Positions 34,488 through 44,274 of a stretch of DNA of 64,000 nucleotides are shown in pieces; the stretch's first letter is position 1; each line of letters begins with the position of its first letter. Below the pieces are notes generated by a model that was given only the letters and a program-made list of their open reading frames with translations, did not search any database and was not told the DNA's origin. The DNA lies in contig NZ_SRMP01000001.1 of NCBI RefSeq assembly GCF_005925325.1, positions 186,001 through 250,000 of the forward strand. Direction: 5' to 3'. The position numbers and the translations under genes are program-made. This DNA is from Pedobacter helvus (GTDB lineage Bacteria > Bacteroidota > Bacteroidia > Sphingobacteriales > Sphingobacteriaceae).

Positions 34488-34528
34488 GTAATTTTAAGGA
34501 GCGAACGGACAACAAACAACAGACTAAT

Positions 34529-35701
34529 ATGGACAGAGAAAAACCAATAAACATTTCATTGACAAGTACAAATAGCCACATTTTTAAAATCCCACTTGGA
34601 CAAGGAAGTTTTTCAATTGGCGAAATTGGTATGGACAAAAAGAAATTTGATGTTCTTGTCGAAAAAAAGTTACCAATCAATTGGAATGCGTTCGATGAAT
34701 TTACCACACCAGCAGGTGGACATTGGCCAAGATTTTTTTATTATTATGGAAACGATATTGGTTTTATTGAATGGTCAAAAAAGAGAGCAATAGAGGATTT
34801 CTTTTGGTTCCCTACTGATGAAATTTCAATTGATTTAACTAATGTCCAAATTCGGAGCTTCTCAATTAAAGCAAACGAAAATAGAATAAAGCTGATTTTG
34901 GATAATCAAAATATTGACAAACAATTTGGTTTGAAATCACTTAACTTATCAGGGAATATCGAAAATTTTGAGATTGTATCAAATAATGCTAATCCATACA
35001 TAAGAATTAACCCCAGTACGAAAAAGGGAAAAACAGAATTGCCATATAAACTACCCGTTTTAAAAAGTTTAGATACAATTACTTCGCTTGATATAACAAT
35101 TGAGCCATTAGGCCAAGCTTTTGATTGTGAAAGTTTATTGCAATTTCCAAATCTGAAAATTTTAAACTTGTTAGGAAACATTACAAATGTGACCTATTTA
35201 CAGAACTTCAAAAACCTAGAGCATTTGGGAATAAGATATGCACCAAATTTGGAAAATTTCCCATCTCTAAATTCTTGGAACAATCTTAAATCTTTTATCG
35301 GTTGGAATATTGATGACACAACAGGAAAAAGGTTAAATACAGAATTAAAACAATTAGCAAAGACAAGAGAATTAGATTATTCTTCGGTTTCTAAATTGAG
35401 AAGTCCTATTTGGTTTGCCACAGAATATGGAATTCCATTTACAAATTGGGAAACCAAAAATGCAAAAATTGCAACTAAGGCATATAAATCAGCATTGAAA
35501 GAAATTGCAAAAGCTAAAACAGAAAACGAAGTCAAAACCTCAATTGTCGGATTTATCGAAATCATAAATAAATTACCGAACATAGAAACCGTAGAAAGAG
35601 AAGATACAGGAACTGCAATTATTCAATTGGTTGAGGCCTCAAAATTGAACATTTCACACGAAACTGCCAATAATTGGTTTGACGAAATTCGAGACTTTTA
35701 A
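34529..35701 (+). CDS. Leucine-rich-repeat-like protein (cassette 6)
   Basis: This 390-residue protein starts at 34529 (MDREKPINISLTSTNSHIFK); the longer frame would begin in the attC-like site. The middle (about 140-270) has irregular leucine-rich repeats, for example LKSLNLSGNIENFEI, LDTITSLDITIEPLG and LKILNLLGNITNVTYL. The C-terminal part is helical and Lys-rich. There is no signal peptide. A protein-binding role is likely from the repeats; the partner is unknown. A second LRR-like protein lies at 48970. Confidence 0.78.
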   Translation: MDREKPINISLTSTNSHIFKIPLGQGSFSIGEIGMDKKKFDVLVEKKLPINWNAFDEFTTPAGGHWPRFFYYYGNDIGFIEWSKKRAIEDFFWFPTDEISIDLTNVQIRSFSIKANENRIKLILDNQNIDKQFGLKSLNLSGNIENFEIVSNNANPYIRINPSTKKGKTELPYKLPVLKSLDTITSLDITIEPLGQAFDCESLLQFPNLKILNLLGNITNVTYLQNFKNLEHLGIRYAPNLENFPSLNSWNNLKSFIGWNIDDTTGKRLNTELKQLAKTRELDYSSVSKLRSPIWFATEYGIPFTNWETKNAKIATKAYKSALKEIAKAKTENEVKTSIVGFIEIINKLPNIETVEREDTGTAIIQLVEASKLNISHETANNWFDEIRDF

Positions 35702-35708
35702 AAAACTT

Positions 35709-35789
35709 CTGCTCACAAGGGTTTTGCGTCAGGCGGGCTGACTTTGTGCTCCGAAACCCGCCCGAACGCAAAGCCACAGAACGTTGGCG
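35709..35789 (+). repeat. attC-like site 6
   Basis: The shortest site (81 bases). Left core CTGCTCAC (a one-base departure from CTGCTAAC), stem GGCGGGCTGA...CCGAAACCCGCCCGAA and TTTTGCG...CGCAAAG, right core GTTGGCG at 35783-35789. Reverse complement match to cassette 6 start is 8 of 10. Confidence 0.8.
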
Positions 35790-35816
35790 GCAATATTAAA
35801 ACAAACATTCTACAAA

Positions 35817-36731
35817 ATGACAAGATTAGTAACAACATTATTCATACTTCTAATTGGACAAACAACAATTTTTGCCCAAAATCCTGAAAAAGTAACAATT
35901 GACAGTACACATTATTATTATAAACTTGTACCAAAGTCAAAACCAGTTGGGACAATTATTATTCTTCACGGTGGTTCGGAAGATGCAAAAGGAGTAATGA
36001 ATCAAATCTCTTTAGATGAAATTGCTCTTAAAAATAACTTCATTGTCGTTTTTCCAAATATTGAAGATGATGATTTTAAAATGACGATAGCACAACAAAT
36101 GTTAGACACCATAGCTAAACAAATAGTTGACAAGCACAAGGTGTCAAAAGACAAAATATTTCTTGGTGGACTTTCAGGTGGTGGAATGCTGACAATAACT
36201 TATACTGAAAGAGCGATTAGAGATAAAAATACCTATTTCACACCAAAAGCAATTTTTGCACTTGACCCACCACTTGACTATGAAAATATGTATTATCGTT
36301 ATCAACGAGAAGTGGAGAGAAATTTTTCAGAAGTTGGTGTAAACGAAGCTAAGTGGTTTTTGGAAGAAATGGAGAAAAATTTGGGAGGAAAACCTGAAAC
36401 AGCTAAGGATGAATACATCAAAAATTCAATGTTTTCATACCGACAAAAAGATGGTGGAAATGCAAAATATTTACTAAATATTCCAGTTAGAATTTATACT
36501 GAGCCAGGTGTAGAGTGGCAATTAAAAAACAGACATAGAGATTTATATGACTTGAATTGTACAGACATTTCAGCAATGATAAATTTTCTACAACTGAAAG
36601 GCAATAAAAACGCCGACATTGTAGTAACTCACGACAAAGGAGTAAGACCAGACGGAACAAAACATCCTCATTCTTGGTCAATCATGAATTCTAAAAATTG
36701 TATGACTTGGATTTTAAAACAACTGAAATAA
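35817..36731 (+). CDS. Exported alpha/beta hydrolase (cassette 7)
   Basis: This 304-residue protein starts at 35817 with a signal peptide (MTRLVTTLFILLIGQTTIFA). It has the esterase pattern: oxyanion-hole IIILHGGSED, nucleophile elbow GLSGGGM, and a late His in KHPHSWSIM. The family covers esterases, acyl-hydrolases and dipeptidyl-peptidase-like enzymes; the substrate is not predictable. Export to the periplasm or surface is expected. It is the sole gene of its cassette. Confidence 0.83.
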   Translation: MTRLVTTLFILLIGQTTIFAQNPEKVTIDSTHYYYKLVPKSKPVGTIIILHGGSEDAKGVMNQISLDEIALKNNFIVVFPNIEDDDFKMTIAQQMLDTIAKQIVDKHKVSKDKIFLGGLSGGGMLTITYTERAIRDKNTYFTPKAIFALDPPLDYENMYYRYQREVERNFSEVGVNEAKWFLEEMEKNLGGKPETAKDEYIKNSMFSYRQKDGGNAKYLLNIPVRIYTEPGVEWQLKNRHRDLYDLNCTDISAMINFLQLKGNKNADIVVTHDKGVRPDGTKHPHSWSIMNSKNCMTWILKQLK

Positions 36732-36739
36732 AAAAGACC

Positions 36740-36892
36740 GCCACCAACATCGGTTTGGCAATATGGCGGCTGAAGTGCTTCTATTGAACATTTGTGCAAG
36801 GTTCAACGGTAGTTCTTCGATTGAAATTTTGTATAAAACTGAACATTTGTGCTTCGATTTCCGCCACTTCGCCAAGCTGCAAAACGTTAGTG
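36740..36892 (+). repeat. attC-like site 7
   Basis: Left core GCCACCAAC (36740-36748), stem TCGGTTTGGCAATATGGCGG with CCGCCACTTCGCCAAGC, right core GTTAGTG at 36886-36892. It is the longest site (153 bases), and its middle repeats the TTCAACGG/CTTCGATTGAA and TTTGTGC elements. Match to cassette 7 start is 8 of 10. Confidence 0.84.
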
Positions 36893-36932
36893 GTAATGCT
36901 TGACCGACTGAAACCTGACTAAAAAACAAGAA

Positions 36933-37562
36933 ATGAAGACAGAAATTTTAGAAAAAATAAAACAACTTGGAGGAAATATTGACAACGTTAAAGGAAACTC
37001 ATTAGCGGAGGATATTCTATCAATAACTTTTAACACTGTTCTTTATCAAAAACCCGAAGACACACCTTGGCAAACAGCTGAAAATGCTGAGCCAATTTAC
37101 GGAATTGGAGGATTTATAAATGAAAATGAAGAGCTTTTCAAAACAGACAAACAAGCACTTTATGACAAAATAATTGATAAATATTTTCGCTTAACCAAAG
37201 AAGGCTACGGACAAGTATTTTGGCAACCAAGACTTTTTACACCTTTCAGAGAAGGAACAGAAGACTTTGCAGAATGGAATACTGATTTCACTGACGAAAA
37301 AGAAACTGATTTAAGTAAAATAATAAAAGTCACAAACGACAAAACGCCAGACTTTATTGAACTATTTTATAGTTATGGTTTCCCTGACAATTATTACATC
37401 TGTTTGAGCGACCCAAATCAAGAAAATCCAACTTTATTTGGAACTGACCACGAAGTATATTTCAGAGAAGTGACTAATGAAGGAAATCTTGAAGATTTTT
37501 TAAATACATTTATGACAAAAGACGAACTTTTAGAAATTGTAAAAAAACGAATTGAAAAGTAG
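36933..37562 (+). CDS. Cassette 8 protein of unknown function
   Basis: This 209-residue soluble protein starts at 36933 (MKTEILEKIKQLGGNIDNVK). The C-terminal part (FYSYGFPDNYYICLSDPN, then GTDHEVYFREVTNEGNLEDF) recalls SUKH/SMI1-type folds, but the match is too loose to name. There is no signal peptide. It is the last gene with well-preserved attC-like sites on both sides. Confidence 0.72.
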   Translation: MKTEILEKIKQLGGNIDNVKGNSLAEDILSITFNTVLYQKPEDTPWQTAENAEPIYGIGGFINENEELFKTDKQALYDKIIDKYFRLTKEGYGQVFWQPRLFTPFREGTEDFAEWNTDFTDEKETDLSKIIKVTNDKTPDFIELFYSYGFPDNYYICLSDPNQENPTLFGTDHEVYFREVTNEGNLEDFLNTFMTKDELLEIVKKRIEK

Positions 37563-37563
37563 C

Positions 37564-37697
37564 ACTACCACCAAGGGTTTTGCGATAGTGGAGCGAAACT
37601 GCAAAGTTCAACGGTAGTTCTTTGGTTCAACTTTTGTACAAAATTGAAGACATTTGCTTCGATTGCCTCACCATCGCAAAGCGCCGACACGTTAATA
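37564..37697 (+). repeat. attC-like site 8
   Basis: Stem AAGGGTTTTGCGATAGTGGA with TGCCTCACCATCGCAAAGC, right core GTTAATA at 37691-37697. The left core has changed from AAC to ACC (CACTACCACC), and it no longer pairs with the start of cassette 8. It is the last intact-looking site of the main array. Confidence 0.78.
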
Positions 37698-37960
37698 GCC
37701 ATTTTAGACGAAAGCACAGCTCGACACTAGAAAAACTCATCGGTGGACTTTCCCTAACAAACTTTTATCAGACTTTGTGCTAAACTTTGGCGACATTTCT
37801 TTTATCAACTTTTGTGCAGGCGGACAGTCCTTCGCTAACTTTTAGAAAAAAATATCACGGATAAACAATCAGCTAACACTACTGACAACGATTAAACCCA
37901 AACCCACCCACTACCCTACGTTTTTTGCCAAATGACAAATGCACGGCAGACAACAATTCC
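37698..37960. other. Non-coding tail of the array before the Crp/Fnr gene
   Basis: No gene is seen in this stretch. It contains remnants of site sequence: CTAACAAACTTTTATCAGAC, several TTTTGTGC-like elements, and ATCAGCTAAC at 37868-37877, identical to the left core of site 5. It looks like broken attC-like material joined to the upstream region of the next gene. Confidence 0.5.
37925..37938. promoter_or_regulatory. FNR-box-like palindrome upstream of the Crp/Fnr gene
   Basis: TTGCCAAATGACAA has the TTGnn-N4-nnCAA layout of FNR-type boxes. It lies 23 bases upstream of the -7 element. A near-identical copy in the other orientation stands before the aldo/keto reductase gene. Confidence 0.5.
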
Positions 37961-37968
37961 TAACTTTG
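37961..37968 (+). promoter_or_regulatory. Candidate -7 element of the Crp/Fnr gene
   Basis: TAACTTTG matches TAnnTTTG and ends 4 bases before the ATG at 37973, the same spacing as at the WD40 gene, predicting a leaderless transcript. Confidence 0.5.
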
Positions 37969-37972
37969 CAAA

Positions 37973-39588
<1,616 letters not shown>

Positions 39589-39644
39589 AAAAAAACAACA
39601 GAAATAAACAATGTAGAAATATTCATAACTGACATTCAAACTAA

Positions 39645-39818
39645 AGTATAGCCTACGCCGTTTTGTATGCGATCAGGAAAGATCACCCAGAATTGAAAAT
39701 TAATTTTAACTTTAATGAAACTGACTTACCATTTCCTTATGGACATACAATTTTAAGAACAGAGGGAGAAATAGTAAATTCAGAAAAAATATTGACAAGC
39801 GTAAAAAACACGGATTAA
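39645..39818 (+). pseudogene. Gene fragment of unknown family
   Basis: An open stretch without a start codon encodes about 57 residues (IAYAVLYAIRKDHPELK, then NETDLPFPYGHTILRTEGE) ending in TAA. It reads like the C-terminal piece of a real protein rather than random sequence. The N-terminal part is missing, consistent with rearrangement at this end of the array. Confidence 0.5.
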
Positions 39819-39864
39819 TTGTGATATCTTGGAAGACAAAGTTCTGAATATAACACTAAAATCA

Positions 39865-40470
39865 ATGGCAGAGTTTTGGGAAGAAGCATTTAAGAATAAA
39901 CAAGAAATGTGGGGCTTTGTACCTGCACAATCTGCTGTATTAACAAAAGACTTTTTTGTTCAACATAACATAAAGAATATTCTAATACCAGGAATTGGCT
40001 ATGGGCGAAATGCAAAAATTCTTATAGACAACGGAATGACAGTAACAGGAATTGAAATTTCTCAAACTGCGATTGATTTAGCCCACAAATATTTTGGAAA
40101 CGACTTGAAAATTTATCAAGGTTCAGTTACCGAAATGCCGTTTGACAATAAAATGTATGATGGAATATTTTGCTATGGCTTAATTTACTTGTTGGATAAG
40201 GATGAAAGAAAAAAGCTAATTCTAGACTGTTTTAATCAACTAACAGAAAACGGATGTATGATTTTTACGACAATAACAAAACAAGCTCAAACTTATGGAC
40301 AAGGAACTCAAATTGACAAAGACCGATTTGAAATGTTTGGCGGTGTAAAAATATTCTTCTACGACAAAGAAACTATTGAAGAAGAATTTGGTAATGCCGG
40401 ACTTTTTGAAGTGACAGAAGTTGCTGAAAATTATCCTTTTCATTTAATAAAATGTAAGAAAGCAAAATGA
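39865..40470 (+). CDS. SAM-dependent methyltransferase
   Basis: This 201-residue class I methyltransferase has motif I LIPGIGYGRNAKIL, an acidic residue after beta-2 (VTGIEIS) and the motif YDGIFCYGLIYLL. It belongs to the broad Methyltransf_11/25 and TPMT-like group; the substrate is unknown. ATG 39865 (MAEFWEEAFKNKQEMWGF) is preferred; an in-frame TTG at 39829 would add 12 residues. It is followed by a decayed attC-like site, so it was probably a cassette gene. Confidence 0.85.
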   Translation: MAEFWEEAFKNKQEMWGFVPAQSAVLTKDFFVQHNIKNILIPGIGYGRNAKILIDNGMTVTGIEISQTAIDLAHKYFGNDLKIYQGSVTEMPFDNKMYDGIFCYGLIYLLDKDERKKLILDCFNQLTENGCMIFTTITKQAQTYGQGTQIDKDRFEMFGGVKIFFYDKETIEEEFGNAGLFEVTEVAENYPFHLIKCKKAK

Positions 40471-40486
40471 CGACAAAAAAACTGTC

Positions 40487-40645
40487 GATAACAACCTATT
40501 GGCAATAATAGGACAGACAGTTTGCAAAATCAACATTTGTAATTTTATTGACCATTCGTGCAGATGCTTAGCTGACGTTTTGAAATAAATGCAAGCATTG
40601 CTCTGAAATCTCCACCTTCGGCAAGCATCGAACCATTTGTGGCAG
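40487..40645 (+). repeat. Degraded attC-like site
   Basis: GATAAC (40487-40492) with CTATTGGCAATAATAGGAC at the left, and CTCCACCTTCGGCAAGC with an altered right core (CCATTTGTGG) at the right. The architecture is recognisable, but pairing is weak. Confidence 0.55.
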
Positions 40646-40674
40646 GCTTTGTTGAACAGAACTTACAAAGACAA

Positions 40675-41172
40675 ATGACAGAGAATGTTAAGATTATACA
40701 GGCATCCGACCTAAACAAAAAGGCAAAACAACAAGTGCTCGACTTGTGGAATAACGAATACCCTGCAAATCTTTCGTACAGAAATTTGGCAGCATTTGAC
40801 AATTACCTTCAAAACTTAACTAAACTCAAACATTTTCTGTTGACAAGTGACATAGACTTAATTTTAGGTTGGGCTTTAACTTTTGAAAGAGATGGCGAAA
40901 AATGGTTTGCCATTATTCTATCTGAAAAAATCAAAGGAAAGGGTTATGGACGAAAAATGGTTGATGAATTAAAACAAATAGAGCCTATCTTGAATGGTTG
41001 GGTAATAGACCACAACAATGACAAGAAGCTTAACGGATTAACATATGTTTCTCCATTGAAGTTTTATGAAAAATGCGGATTTGACGTTCAGACTGATATT
41101 AGACTTGAACTTGACAAAATTTCGGCAGTAAAAATAAAATGGCTGAGAAAAAACAATAAAGGTTGTCATTAA
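40675..41172 (+). CDS. GNAT-family N-acetyltransferase
   Basis: This 165-residue protein starts at 40675 (MTENVKIIQASDLNKKAKQQ). Its GNAT core includes the acetyl-CoA loop EKIKGKGYGRKMVDELKQ and the late strand PLKFYEKCGFDVQ. The acceptor is unknown. It lies between decayed attC-like sites, which suggests cassette origin. Confidence 0.82.
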   Translation: MTENVKIIQASDLNKKAKQQVLDLWNNEYPANLSYRNLAAFDNYLQNLTKLKHFLLTSDIDLILGWALTFERDGEKWFAIILSEKIKGKGYGRKMVDELKQIEPILNGWVIDHNNDKKLNGLTYVSPLKFYEKCGFDVQTDIRLELDKISAVKIKWLRKNNKGCH

Positions 41173-41245
41173 CATCGGTTTGGCAATATGACGGACAAAA
41201 ACAAATAGAAATACCAGCCACCAACATCATATTGGCAATTTTTAC
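41169..41245 (+). repeat. Two attC-like left half-sites
   Basis: CATTAACATCGGTTTGGCAA followed by TATGACGG (about 41167-41195) copies the left arm of site 7. GCCACCAACATCATATTGGC (about 41217-41236) is a second left arm. No matching right arms follow, so both are truncated. Confidence 0.5.
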
Positions 41246-41282
41246 AATACTACAAGCCAAGCATTGAATTAAAAATTAAAAA

Positions 41283-41642
41283 ATGAATAAAATAAATTTG
41301 TCGGAAAAATTCCCGCTTTTTTCAGAGTATTGGTCGCCAAAAATTGTAGGCGAACTTAACGGACAAAACGTAAAACTTGCCAAATTTAAAGGAGAATTTG
41401 TATGGCACAAACACGACAACGAAGATGAAATGTTTTTTGTTGTGGACGGAACATTAAAAATTGAATTTCGGGACAAAACAATAACACTGAATAAGGACGA
41501 ATTTTTAATCGTTCCAAAAGGAGTAGAACACAAGCCTATTGCCGAAAACGAAGTTTTAGTTATGCTTTTTGAACCTGCTACAACATTAAATACAGGCGAC
41601 ACAGAAAACGAATTGACAAAGCATAAATTGGACTGGATATAA
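41283..41642 (+). CDS. Cupin-domain protein
   Basis: This 119-residue single-domain cupin has the first cupin motif VWHKHDNEDEMFFVVDGTL (metal-ligand His/His/Glu) and the second motif IVPKGVEHKPIAENE with its His. Such small cupins are metal-dependent enzymes or binding proteins of varied function. It is followed by a worn attC-like sequence (about 41648-41690), so it may be another cassette gene. Confidence 0.85.
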   Translation: MNKINLSEKFPLFSEYWSPKIVGELNGQNVKLAKFKGEFVWHKHDNEDEMFFVVDGTLKIEFRDKTITLNKDEFLIVPKGVEHKPIAENEVLVMLFEPATTLNTGDTENELTKHKLDWI

Positions 41643-41647
41643 AAACA

Positions 41648-41712
41648 AAGATTTGGCATCAGGCCGGCTGGCGTTCTTGTCCGAAATTTCATGCCTAAAA
41701 TCCTGCCAGGCA
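41648..41712 (+). repeat. Worn attC-like sequence after the cupin gene
   Basis: GATTTGGCATCAGGCCGGCTG resembles the left arm of site 6 (GTTTTGCGTCAGGCGGGCTG), and CCGAAATTTC follows as in that site. No clear right core is present. The motif is shown in two parts because only the arms are conserved. Confidence 0.4.
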
Positions 41713-41804
41713 CCAAAACCCTTACAAAATTATTACTTAGACTCTTACATCTCTCCTATTTTGGGCGAAACTTAAAGCCACAAATCGTTTAAAGCTTATT
41801 ACAA

Positions 41805-42044
41805 CTGAAAAAACATTTTTACCTATCAATAGTCATTCTTTACTTATTGGTACCTGTTTGCGAAATGGGCGCTTTTGGAACAATGGTAAATTTAAAATAC
41901 GAAGTTGATAAAGCTTACCGATTAATAGCTGATAATAATAAATTAACGACAGACCAGAAATCAAAGATAACCTACACTTTATTAACATCAAAAACTCATC
42001 GAAATATAGCGGATAATAACGCAAACCTCGCAAATGAGGAATAG
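41805..42044 (+). pseudogene. Small secreted protein gene, start codon apparently lost
   Basis: The open frame encodes KKHFYLSIVILYLLVPVCEM, a signal-peptide-like start, then KYEVDKAYRLIADNNKLTTD and a polar tail. The codon where ATG is expected (41805) is CTG. Either an alternative start is used or the gene is broken. Its last codons recur as a fragment near 46229-46283. Confidence 0.45.
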
Positions 42045-42203
42045 TAGGATTTTAGTAAAGCCTTTTTGTTAACTTGGGGTTTAGAAACATGTAATTAGCG
42101 AGAGATCATTTTGATTACATCATCTCTTGTTTATCAGCAATAGCTAAATCGTTTGTGGTAGGCAAACCATATTCGTTGAATTTGAAATAACTTTAAAAAC
42201 CGA
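42045..42203. other. Spacer with a possible attC-like right core
   Basis: No gene is seen. TCGTTTGTGGTAGGCAAACC at about 42151-42170 resembles the altered right core near 40631, so a decayed site may have stood here. Confidence 0.35.
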
Positions 42204-43418
42204 ATGAAAAAAATTACGATAATGTTAATCCTTGCTATTTCTATGCAATCTTGCAAACAAGAAAAAGAAACTTTTTGGAAAACAGAGAATATCACGAAAA
42301 TAGATAACCAACCCTTTCACGGCGTTACTTCGGCCTACATGGATATGATTGCCCAAATGAATATCCACCTATCTATCGATAACGATGAAATACAAATCGC
42401 CTATCCTTTTGAAAAAAAGCTTAAAATATCTGAATTTAAATCTTTCACCAATAGTAGAATTCCTTCAACTGGAGAACTGCTTGATAGTATTTATGACCTT
42501 AGTGTTTCGGGAGATACGCTAAAAATCAAATTCTATTACAATGGCACAGCCGATAAAGAAAAACGTTTTTCTCTTAACTTAGTGAAGTTGCAGAAGGAGG
42601 ATTACCTTGCTGAAGTAAAGCAAGTCAAAGCACAAAAATCCAAAACTTTAAATGAAATTTCTACTGTAGATCTATCAACATTTGCGCTCGTTAAAAAACC
42701 CGGATACCTTTCAGAACAAACTAATTTACTACAACTCAACCCTACACAACTGGCCGATGAATTAACAGATAACAAAAACTCTTTTCAAGTAACATCGATC
42801 ACGTTTTCACTCTCGAAAAATAACAGCCAACTAAAATATACCACTATTGGTGTATTAAACTCGGATAAAGTTGGAAAACATGTCGCTGAAGTTAGTGACA
42901 TACAATTTAACAATATAGAGTTTGTAAATAATGAGCGTACAGGTGAAGCCGATGCCGTTATCGTTTCAAAAGCCAAAATGAATAACAAAGAAATAACAAC
43001 GCTCTATAATTTCATTACTAAAAATTTGGCTTCAAACAATATGGAACAATTTGGTTTACCCAGACTTTATGCTGAAGGAGACTCTTTGGGTATCCACAAC
43101 TTTTTAGCGGTCACCTGGAAAACAAAAGATAAAGTGATAAAGTTAGCCATAGAAGATGTTCCCGATGAATTATGGGATCAACAAATTGATGGTGGTATCG
43201 CCCTAAGAGACAATTACAGTTCCAAAGATATAGATCAGGTTTTCAGGCATTACCTTCCGTTAATTGGAGCATCAACCGTTAAATTATTCATTGTTTCTAA
43301 TGATTTAGACCAAACACTTTATTCAAAAGAGAACAATCCTGGCTCTAAAACTTGGGGAAATATGTACGATTACACGTTTAAATGGCGAGCCTTACATGAC
43401 ATTTGGGAAAATGAATAA
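42204..43418 (+). CDS. Large lipoprotein of unknown function
   Basis: This 404-residue protein has a lipoprotein signal (MKKITIMLILAISMQSC, Cys17). The mature part is rich in beta strands and charged residues, with FWKTENITKIDNQPFHGVTS near the start and TWKTKDKVIKLAIEDVPDEL later. No family or catalytic motif is recognised. It is probably anchored in the outer or cytoplasmic membrane. It is the first of a long plus-strand run of small unrecognised genes. Confidence 0.78.
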   Translation: MKKITIMLILAISMQSCKQEKETFWKTENITKIDNQPFHGVTSAYMDMIAQMNIHLSIDNDEIQIAYPFEKKLKISEFKSFTNSRIPSTGELLDSIYDLSVSGDTLKIKFYYNGTADKEKRFSLNLVKLQKEDYLAEVKQVKAQKSKTLNEISTVDLSTFALVKKPGYLSEQTNLLQLNPTQLADELTDNKNSFQVTSITFSLSKNNSQLKYTTIGVLNSDKVGKHVAEVSDIQFNNIEFVNNERTGEADAVIVSKAKMNNKEITTLYNFITKNLASNNMEQFGLPRLYAEGDSLGIHNFLAVTWKTKDKVIKLAIEDVPDELWDQQIDGGIALRDNYSSKDIDQVFRHYLPLIGASTVKLFIVSNDLDQTLYSKENNPGSKTWGNMYDYTFKWRALHDIWENE

Positions 43419-43506
43419 AACCACAATAGAAATGTTAAGTAACAGCTTTTGCTATAAAATCAAACTGATTATTAGCTAATAAACTTGTAACAGCTACCAA
43501 CTAAAT

Positions 43507-44259
43507 ATGGAAACGGATACCGAATATATACATTTAGATTTTGAAGAATTTCAGCGAATTACTTCACCTCACGAAATCCACAAATTAGCTACCGAATGTT
43601 ATTTTTATATTCAGGAATGGATTGTGGAAAGTAAATTTTGTAGCGAAGCAACTGCTTTGATGTTATTTTGGGATAACAGCCCTTTCGAGCTTATCCGTAT
43701 CGGTTGGAAAACAAGAAAAGGCACAAATGACAACTTCGACCTCATTAAAACGATCGTTACGAATTTTGAAAAAGGGTTTTACCTGAAAACCGATATCAGC
43801 TACAACCCTGCTGAAAAAATTGCAAAAGCTGAAAAGATCCCACCAATTGCCTTACAACCCAGCTATGGCGAAGAATCTTTTACCTATCTAGAAGAAAAAG
43901 AAGTACACAGCTGGTTTGGCGAATATCTACACAGTCAAATTATCCGTTGCGATAGCACAATTGAATTGTATAACATCGCTGTGTTCTTAAAACATAGAGA
44001 GTTTGAGGTTTACAAACTAATCATTAATCACCAATTCTGCGATAAAGCAATTGCTTTGTTAATCTATTGGCGACTTGAAAAATATACTACTTTAAGTCTG
44101 TATGCAGAGGATTGGTTAGAAATAAAACCAATTATGGAGCAAATCATCCAAAAATTAGAAAACAAGGAATATGAAGATGTTTTAGCTTTTGATCCAAACA
44201 AAGAGATAAAGCCAATTAAATGGGAAATTCCAACGTATTTATTCAACAAGATAAATTAA
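43507..44259 (+). CDS. Tandem DUF4274-like protein
   Basis: This 250-residue soluble protein shows two copies of the same unit (about 18-100 and 145-230). Each has a helical segment followed by a pattern such as ESKFCSEATALMLFWDN and NHQFCDKAIALLIYWRL. This resembles DUF4274, whose function is unknown. There is no signal peptide. It is 15 bases upstream of the next gene, so they are probably co-transcribed. Confidence 0.72.
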   Translation: METDTEYIHLDFEEFQRITSPHEIHKLATECYFYIQEWIVESKFCSEATALMLFWDNSPFELIRIGWKTRKGTNDNFDLIKTIVTNFEKGFYLKTDISYNPAEKIAKAEKIPPIALQPSYGEESFTYLEEKEVHSWFGEYLHSQIIRCDSTIELYNIAVFLKHREFEVYKLIINHQFCDKAIALLIYWRLEKYTTLSLYAEDWLEIKPIMEQIIQKLENKEYEDVLAFDPNKEIKPIKWEIPTYLFNKIN

Positions 44260-44274
44260 CGCAAAGCGATTAAA

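Noticed and set aside
34445..34528. N-terminal extension of the cassette 6 gene
   Set aside because: Encoded by attC-like site 5; ATG 34529 is the first start in the cassette.
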